A stretch of DNA of 64,000 nt from an uncultured Acetatifactor sp. (GTDB lineage: Bacteria; Bacillota; Clostridia; Lachnospirales; Lachnospiraceae): the NCBI GenBank assembly GCA_910578995.1, contig CAJTSY010000002.1, positions 60,045-124,044 of the forward strand. Direction: 5' to 3'. Under the pieces are notes generated by a model that did not search any database, was not told the DNA's origin, and saw only the letters and a program-made list of their open reading frames with translations. This document shows, piece by piece, positions 58,832 through 64,000 of the stretch (its first letter is position 1; every line of letters begins with the position of its first letter). The translations under genes and the position numbers were made by a program.

Positions 58832-59957
58832 CTAATTTTCCGCCTTATCCCTGGACAGATTGATCCACTTCAGATACCCGTTTATAAAGGGATCCAATGC
58901 CCCATCCAGCACTGCATCCGTATTTCCGGTTTCCACGTCCGTCCGCAGATCCTTCACCAGTTTGTAAGGCTGCAGCACATAGGAGCGGATCTGGTTGCCC
59001 CATCCGATCTCCTTCACCTCGCCCCGGATATCGGACAGCTTCTCCACATTGGCCTCCTGCTTCAGCAGGTACAGCTTGGCCTTCAGCATCTGCATGGCTT
59101 TGTCCTTGTTCTGGAACTGGCTTCTTTCATTCTGGCACTGAACCACCGTCCCCGTGGGAATGTGGGTAATCCTGATGGCGGAGGATGTCTTGTTGATATG
59201 CTGTCCGCCCGCGCCGCTGCTCCGGTAGGTGTCGATGCGCAGATCCTTCTCATCGATCTCCACGTCCAGGTCCTCCTCAATATCCGGCATCACGTCCAGG
59301 GACACGAAAGAAGTCTGCCTCTTTCCCTGGGCGTTAAAAGGAGAAATCCGTACCAGTCTGTGGACGCCTTTCTCGGATTTCAGGTAGCCGTAGGCATTGG
59401 TTCCATTGACCTGGAAAGTCACCGACTTGATCCCCGCCTCGTCCCCGTCCAGATAATCCAACACCTCCACGGTAAAGCCCTTCCGCTCCGCCCACCTGGT
59501 ATACATCCGGTACAGCATACTGCACCAGTCGCAGCTCTCGGTGCCGCCCGCTCCGGCGTTCAGCTTCAGTATGGCATCGTTTTTGTCATACTCTCCCGAA
59601 AGGAGGGTGTCCAGGCGCAGCGCCTCGAATTCACTGATAAATTCGTCCAGTTCCGCCCGGATATCCGGAATCAGGGATGCGTCGTTCTCCTCATACCCCA
59701 TCTCGATCAGGGTTAGGATGTCCTCATACTGGCCGGAAAGCCTGTCACACCCTTCCACAACCCCCTTCAGGCCTTTCAGTTCCTTCATTTTCTCATTGGA
59801 ACGTTCAGGATCATCCCAGAAACCCGGGGCTTCCATCTCCCGTTCCAGTTCCTCAATCCTTTTCGCCTTGTCAGCGGGGTTAAAGTGAATCCCTCACTTC
59901 CGCTAATGGAGTTTCGTATGACAGTAATTCTGTCTTCATCTGATCTAATTCTACCAC
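58832..59957 (-). CDS. prfB: Peptide chain release factor 2, with programmed +1 frameshift at CTT TAA C
   Basis: The gene starts at GTG 59957 (AAGGTGA upstream): VVELDQMKTELLSYETPLAEVRDSL, then an in-frame TAA at 59880-59882. After the CTT codon a +1 shift over T 59882 reads AAC CCC GCT (NPADKAKRIEELEREMEAPGFWDD) and continues to 58832, giving 374 residues. The conserved SSGAGGQHINKTSSAIRITHIPTG holds the catalytic GGQ loop. RF2 ends translation at UGA and UAA, and the shift is its known autoregulation. Most prfB genes use UGA at this site; here it is UAA. A GAGGG sequence lies five bases upstream of CTT. secA precedes it. Confidence 0.95.
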
Positions 59958-60003
59958 TTAACGTCACCTTCTTTCTTCTGATACAAATTCGGCATACAAC
60001 TAT

Positions 60004-60114
60004 CTACTTACCCTTTTGTTTCTTGCGTCCATTCTCATTGTGGATTGTTCCTTTCGGCAATCCCCTTGTCTTTTCAAATGTGTCTACTGTGCAATCACTC
60101 CTCGTCTTTCTCAT
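60004..60114 (-). CDS. Small basic protein (36 residues) between secA and prfB, unrecognised
   Basis: MRKTRSDCTVDTFEKTRGLP and KGTIHNENGRKKQKGK, preceded by GAAGGGAG seven bases before the ATG. It begins 40 bp after the secA stop and ends 46 bp before the prfB start, so it lies in the same transcript. Strongly basic, one Cys, no hydrophobic stretch. I recognise no family. The good ribosome site and clean fit in the gap argue for a real gene. Confidence 0.55.
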   Translation of the reverse strand: MRKTRSDCTVDTFEKTRGLPKGTIHNENGRKKQKGK

Positions 60115-60154
60115 TTGAATTCTCCCTTCTTTCGCCAATGACAGTTCTGACTCC

Positions 60155-62722
60155 TTACACTTTACGCCCGCAGCACTGCTTATACTTCTTTCCGCTTCCG
60201 CAGGGGCAGGGATCGTTGGGATAAACCTTCGCGCTGCTGCGCTTTGCGGGGCCTTTGGCCACGGAGTCATCCTTGTTGGTGCCCGTCACCTTGGCCACCT
60301 GTTCCCTCTCCACCTTCTGCTCCACCTTAATGCGGAACAGGATACGAACCGTCTCTTCTTTTATATTCTGGGTCATCTCATCGAACATGGCATAGCCGCT
60401 CATCTTGTATTCCACCAACGGATCCCTCTGTCCGTAGGCCTGGAGCCCGATGCCCTGGCGGAGCTGCTCCATATCGTCGATATGGTCATTCCACTTTCTG
60501 TCTATGACTTTCAGCAGAATGACACGCTCAATCTCACGGATCGCCTCTGCATTGGGGAATTCGGCCTCCTTATTCTCATACAGCTTCACGGCCTCTTCCT
60601 TCAGCTGCTGCTTTAAGCTGTTCTTCTTCGGCTTCACCACCCGTTCCCGGGAAAGGGGCTCCAGGGGGATGGTTGGCAGCAGCAGCGTATTCAGCTCATT
60701 GAAATTCCAGTCATCCACCTCGGCATCGTCGTTGATGCTGATATCCACACAGTTTTCCGCAATATCCGTAATCATCTTATAGATAAAATCCCGCATGCTC
60801 TCCCCGTTCAGAACCCGGAGACGCTCGTCGTAAATAATCTCACGCTGCTCGCTCATGACCCTGTCGTACTCCAACAGGTTCTTACGGACGCCGAAGTTAT
60901 TGTTCTCAATCTTCTTCTGGGCGGATTCGATGGCATTGGTCAGCATCTTATGCTCGATCTCCTGCCCCTCCGGCACCCCCAGGGTATTAAACATACTGAT
61001 GAGCCGCTCGGAACCGAACAGCCGCATCAGGTCGTCCTCCAGGGATATATAAAACTTGGACTCACCGGGGTCTCCCTGCCTTCCGGAACGTCCCCGCAGC
61101 TGGTTGTCGATACGCCTGGATTCATGGCGCTCCGTACCGATGATCTTCAGGCCCCCTGCCGCCCTGGCTTCGTCGTCAAGCTTGATATCCGTACCACGGC
61201 CGGCCATATTCGTAGCGATGGTCACTGCGCCGTGAACGCCGGCATCCGCCACGATCTCCGCCTCCAGTTCATGGAATTTCGCATTCAATACCTTGTGGGG
61301 AATCCCCCGTCTGGTCAGCAGCCTGCTCAGCTCCTCACTGGCCTCGATGGTGATGGTGCCCACCAGAACCGGCTGCCCCTTCGCATGGGCTTCCTCCACC
61401 GCGTTCACGATGGCCTCCAGCTTCTCTGCCCGGGTCTTGTAAACCGCATCCTGCTGGTCGATACGGGCCACGGGAACATTGGTGGGGACTTCCACCACGT
61501 CCATGCCGTAAATCTCCCTGAACTCCTTGTCCTCAGTGAGAGCAGTACCGGTAGCGCCGCACTTTTTCTCAAACAGATTAAAGAAATTCTGGAAAGTGAT
61601 AGTGGCCAGGGTCTTACTCTCCCGCTTCACCTTCACATGTTCCTTGGCCTCTATGGCCTGGTGCAGTCCGTCGGAATAACGGCGGCCGGGCATGATACGT
61701 CCCGTAAACTGGTCCACGATCAGCACCTGGTCATCCTTCACCACATAATCCTGATCCCGGAACATCAGGTTGTGGGCCCGCAGGGCCAGGATAATATTGT
61801 GCTGGATCTCCAGGTTCTCCGCGTCGGCAAAGTTCTGGATATGGAAAAATTCCTCCACCTTCTTCACTCCGGCTTCCGTGAGGTTGATCACCTTATCCTT
61901 CTCGTTGACGATAAAGTCCCCGGTCTCCTCCTGGACCACGCCCATGATGGCATCCATCTTGGTCAGTTCCTGGACGTCGTCGCCCCTGTGCATGCGCCGC
62001 GCCAGAAGGTCACACATTTCATAAAGAGCAGTGGACTTCCCGCTCTGTCCGGAGATAATCAGGGGGGTCCTGGCTTCGTCGATAAGCACGGAGTCCACCT
62101 CGTCGATAATGCAGAAGTGCAGCCCCCGCAGCACCAGCTGCTCCTTGTAAACCACCATGTTATCCCTCAGATAGTCAAATCCCAGTTCATTGTTGGTTAC
62201 ATAAGTAATATCGCACTGATATGCCTTCTGGCGCTCCTCGCTGGTCATGCTGTTCAGCACCATGCCCACGGTGAGCCCCAGGAACTCATGCACCTGTCCC
62301 ATCCATTCCGCGTCACGCTTCACCAGGTAATCATTGACCGTCACCACATGGACTCCCTTGCCCTCCAGGGCATTGAGGTATGCGGGCAGAAGGAAGGTCT
62401 GGGTTTTCCCTTCGCCGGTGCGCAGCTCCGCGATACGTCCCTGGTGCATGATGATGCCGCCGATGAGCTGTACCCGGTAATGCTCCGTCTTCAGCACCCT
62501 TGCCGTGGCCTCCCGGACAGTGGCATAGGCCTCGGGAAGCAGGTCGTCCAGAGTCTCCCCCTCCCCCAGGCGCTTCTTATATTCTGCCGTCTTATTCCTT
62601 AGCTCCTCATCGGAAAGGGCCTGCATCTGAGGGCGGAGACTTTCAATCTTATCCACCAGCGGCTTGATGCGCTTGATCTCCCTTTCGCTGTAAGTCCCTA
62701 TTATCTTATCGATTATCTTCAC
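60155..62722 (-). CDS. secA: Preprotein translocase ATPase SecA
   Basis: An 855-residue motor that drives proteins through SecYEG. Walker A AELRTGEGKTQTFLLPAYLNAL, Walker B IIDEVDSVLIDEARTPLIISG, VDQFTGRIMPGRRYSDGLHQAIEAKE, GGLKIIGTERHESRRIDNQLRGRSGRQGDPG and a C-terminal zinc-binding CPCGSGKKYKQCC. The start is GTG at 62722 with GGAAG upstream; no ATG fits. It lies upstream of a 36-codon gene and prfB in the same direction. Its promoter lies at 62769-62797. Confidence 0.98.
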   Translation of the reverse strand: MKIIDKIIGTYSEREIKRIKPLVDKIESLRPQMQALSDEELRNKTAEYKKRLGEGETLDDLLPEAYATVREATARVLKTEHYRVQLIGGIIMHQGRIAELRTGEGKTQTFLLPAYLNALEGKGVHVVTVNDYLVKRDAEWMGQVHEFLGLTVGMVLNSMTSEERQKAYQCDITYVTNNELGFDYLRDNMVVYKEQLVLRGLHFCIIDEVDSVLIDEARTPLIISGQSGKSTALYEMCDLLARRMHRGDDVQELTKMDAIMGVVQEETGDFIVNEKDKVINLTEAGVKKVEEFFHIQNFADAENLEIQHNIILALRAHNLMFRDQDYVVKDDQVLIVDQFTGRIMPGRRYSDGLHQAIEAKEHVKVKRESKTLATITFQNFFNLFEKKCGATGTALTEDKEFREIYGMDVVEVPTNVPVARIDQQDAVYKTRAEKLEAIVNAVEEAHAKGQPVLVGTITIEASEELSRLLTRRGIPHKVLNAKFHELEAEIVADAGVHGAVTIATNMAGRGTDIKLDDEARAAGGLKIIGTERHESRRIDNQLRGRSGRQGDPGESKFYISLEDDLMRLFGSERLISMFNTLGVPEGQEIEHKMLTNAIESAQKKIENNNFGVRKNLLEYDRVMSEQREIIYDERLRVLNGESMRDFIYKMITDIAENCVDISINDDAEVDDWNFNELNTLLLPTIPLEPLSRERVVKPKKNSLKQQLKEEAVKLYENKEAEFPNAEAIREIERVILLKVIDRKWNDHIDDMEQLRQGIGLQAYGQRDPLVEYKMSGYAMFDEMTQNIKEETVRILFRIKVEQKVEREQVAKVTGTNKDDSVAKGPAKRSSAKVYPNDPCPCGSGKKYKQCCGRKV

Positions 62723-62768
62723 GATCTTCCATACCTTTCTGCGGTCTGTCTATCAAAACCTAACCTGT

Positions 62769-62797
62769 ATTGTAACAGATTTGTCACGCAGATTCAA
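62769..62797 (-). promoter_or_regulatory. Predicted secA promoter
   Basis: Minus strand TTGAAT (62792-62797), 17 bases, TACAAT (62769-62774). Confidence 0.5.
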
Positions 62798-63048
62798 CAC
62801 TCCGACGCTAAAATCTGTGCCCATATGGTATTTTTTATGATGTTTTATAATATTTTTAGGATATTTCGGGGCTTTTTACCCGAAAAAGAACCTCCCCCAC
62901 ACTTTTCAGCTCCCAGCCCCCGGATACCTGCTTGCCATCAGCGGAAAAATCCTGTAAGATAAGCATGGGAAAGCCCCAACGGCGCGCATCCTTTCCCGGA
63001 CAGAACACTAAGATCCGGACAGCAAAAATCCGGACGGCGGAACCCATT

Positions 63049-63092
63049 CCGTAAGAAATTTGTAAGAAACACAGTATTATTTTTGTAAAAAA
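63049..63092 (+). promoter_or_regulatory. OmpR-type direct repeats upstream of the response regulator
   Basis: CGTAAGAAA, TGTAAGAAA and TGTAAAAAA begin at 63050, 63061 and 63084. The first two are 11 bp apart, the spacing bound in tandem by OmpR-family regulators; autoregulation by the downstream gene is possible. The rest of the 560-bp divergent region (62723-63285) holds the secA promoter and A/T-rich sequence but no further gene I can support. Confidence 0.4.
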
Positions 63093-63285
63093 GATAAGGT
63101 ATCCTGTTTACAGCTCAGGGATACAGATACAGTTTAAGAGTCTCCAACTGTGGATCATGCGGCCTCCGCAGACAGCAAGACGGCAAACGGTTCGAGGCAT
63201 GGCAGGGAGGTATGCTCCGCCAGTGTTTCAAGCGCCGCAGGCGGCAAAAGGATTGGGGCATGGCCCCGGGAAACATCGGAAAGGT

Positions 63286-64000
63286 ATGGCAGACATCATG
63301 GACGAATGTGTATTGGTAGCAGATGACGACAGAGAAATAGTAAAAGCCATCGGCATCTTACTGGAAAACGAAGGCTACAGAGTGCTGAAAGCATACGACG
63401 GACTGCAGGCCCTGGACATCCTCTCCAGGGAACCGGTGCGCCTGGTGCTCATCGATGTGATGATGCCAAGGCTGGACGGCCTGTCGGCAGTGATGCGCAT
63501 CCGGGAAAAGCAGAACATCCCCATCATCGTCCTCAGCGCCAAGAGCGAGGACACAGACAAGGTACTGGGCCTGTCCATGGGCGCGGACGACTATGTGTCC
63601 AAGCCCTATAATCCCCAGGAACTGGCAGCCCGGGTGAAAAGCCATCTGCGCAGGTACACCAGCCTGGGGGACATCCACGCCGGAAGCAGGGCCAGCGAGA
63701 TCAAGAACGGCCGTCTCCTGTACAATACGGAGGAAAAAACCCTCTACGCGGACGGAGAACCCGTCAGGCTCACCGCCACGGAGACCAGAATCGTGGATCT
63801 GTTCATGCGCAATCCGGGCCGCGTGTTCCCGGCGGAGGAAATCTACCGCAGGGTCTGGAACGAAGAGGCCTATGCGTCGGAGAACACGGTCATGGTGCAC
63901 ATCCGGCGCATCCGCGAGAAACTGGAACTGAATCCCAAAGAGCCAGAATATATAAAGGTGGTGTGGGGCATTGGATACAAAATGGAAAAACAGGAAAAAA
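63286..64000 (+). CDS. OmpR/VanR-type response regulator, 3' end cut by the window edge
   Basis: About 238 residues are visible. The receiver domain has CVLVADDDREIV (acidic pocket), VRLVLIDVMMPRLDG with the phosphorylated Asp, VLSAKSEDTDK and DYVSKPYNP. The C-terminal winged helix is complete or nearly so: LTATETRIVDLFMRNPGRVFPAEEIYRRVW and ENTVMVHIRRIREKLE, then KVVWGIGYKM. It acts with a membrane sensor kinase, probably encoded past the edge. ATG 63286 or 63298 may be used; neither has well-spaced ribosome sequence (GGAAAGG is one base before the first). Confidence 0.93.
   Translation, partial: MADIMDECVLVADDDREIVKAIGILLENEGYRVLKAYDGLQALDILSREPVRLVLIDVMMPRLDGLSAVMRIREKQNIPIIVLSAKSEDTDKVLGLSMGADDYVSKPYNPQELAARVKSHLRRYTSLGDIHAGSRASEIKNGRLLYNTEEKTLYADGEPVRLTATETRIVDLFMRNPGRVFPAEEIYRRVWNEEAYASENTVMVHIRRIREKLELNPKEPEYIKVVWGIGYKMEKQEK

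Overview
The window reads as chromosomal DNA of a low-to-mid GC Firmicute, most likely a member of the Lachnospiraceae (Clostridia). The reasons are the rimP-nusA-rnpM-ylxQ-infB-rbfA-nrnA-truB-ribF order, secA directly before prfB, anaerobic ribonucleotide reductase with its activase, TldD/PmbA, DUF5685 and DUF1653 proteins, frequent GTG/TTG starts and strong AGGAGG ribosome binding sites. I see no rRNA, tRNA, CRISPR array, prophage or intact insertion sequence. Assignment below family level is not supported.

Layout. 1-6.3 kb: the tail of a PAP2 phosphatase, then a leftward group made of a small membrane protein with an SOS-type promoter, a DUF1653 protein, a 5'-nucleotidase, a fused SfsA-MutY repair protein and a family 2 glycosyltransferase, plus an XRE-cupin regulator. 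6.6-10.2 kb: two translationally coupled GT-C-like membrane proteins and a DtxR-type regulator. 10.2-13.1 kb: nrdD-nrdG behind a promoter with a candidate pair of NrdR boxes. 13.1-15.4 kb: a zinc-ribbon membrane protein, DUF5685 and J-domain operon. 15.7-19.5 kb: acyltransferase, TldD and PmbA. 19.6-26 kb: pnp, rpsO, a 181-bp MITE-like element, a secreted NlpC/P60 hydrolase with a WalR-type box, and a Na/Pi cotransporter. 26-35 kb: the transcription/translation operon rimP to ribF.

35-46 kb: a MATE exporter; a remnant region with the tail of a deleted ABC transporter and several short reading frames; a small coiled-coil gene; aspS with a 4'-phosphopantetheinyl transferase; hisS; a UDP-glucose dehydrogenase broken twice; an EAL protein; and cutC. 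46-50 kb: a two-gene ABC exporter behind LytTR-type direct repeats. 50-57 kb: an Rpn-family nuclease, small membrane and SprA-like proteins, and a surface-polysaccharide-like group in which gtrII is broken. 57-64 kb: a sialidase-fold protein, prfB with a programmed frameshift at CTT TAA C, a 36-codon gene, secA and an OmpR-type response regulator that runs off the right edge.

Three themes stand out. First, stress and DNA metabolism: an SOS-type promoter, a nuclease-glycosylase fusion, a nucleotidase, NrdR-type control and an oligoribonuclease. Second, envelope and surface glycan genes that are partly decaying (ugd and gtrII are both pseudogenes). Third, in-frame tandem repeats of 24 to 45 nt in at least five unrelated genes (infB, nusA, an Rpn-like gene, the phosphopantetheinyl transferase and a coiled-coil gene). 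No single locus is clearly a new defence or biosynthetic system. The best candidates for undescribed biology are the SOS-promoter membrane protein at 5.1-5.6 kb, the SfsA-MutY fusion, the structured mobile element at 22.4 kb and the microproteins at 36.8-37.3 kb and 60.0 kb.
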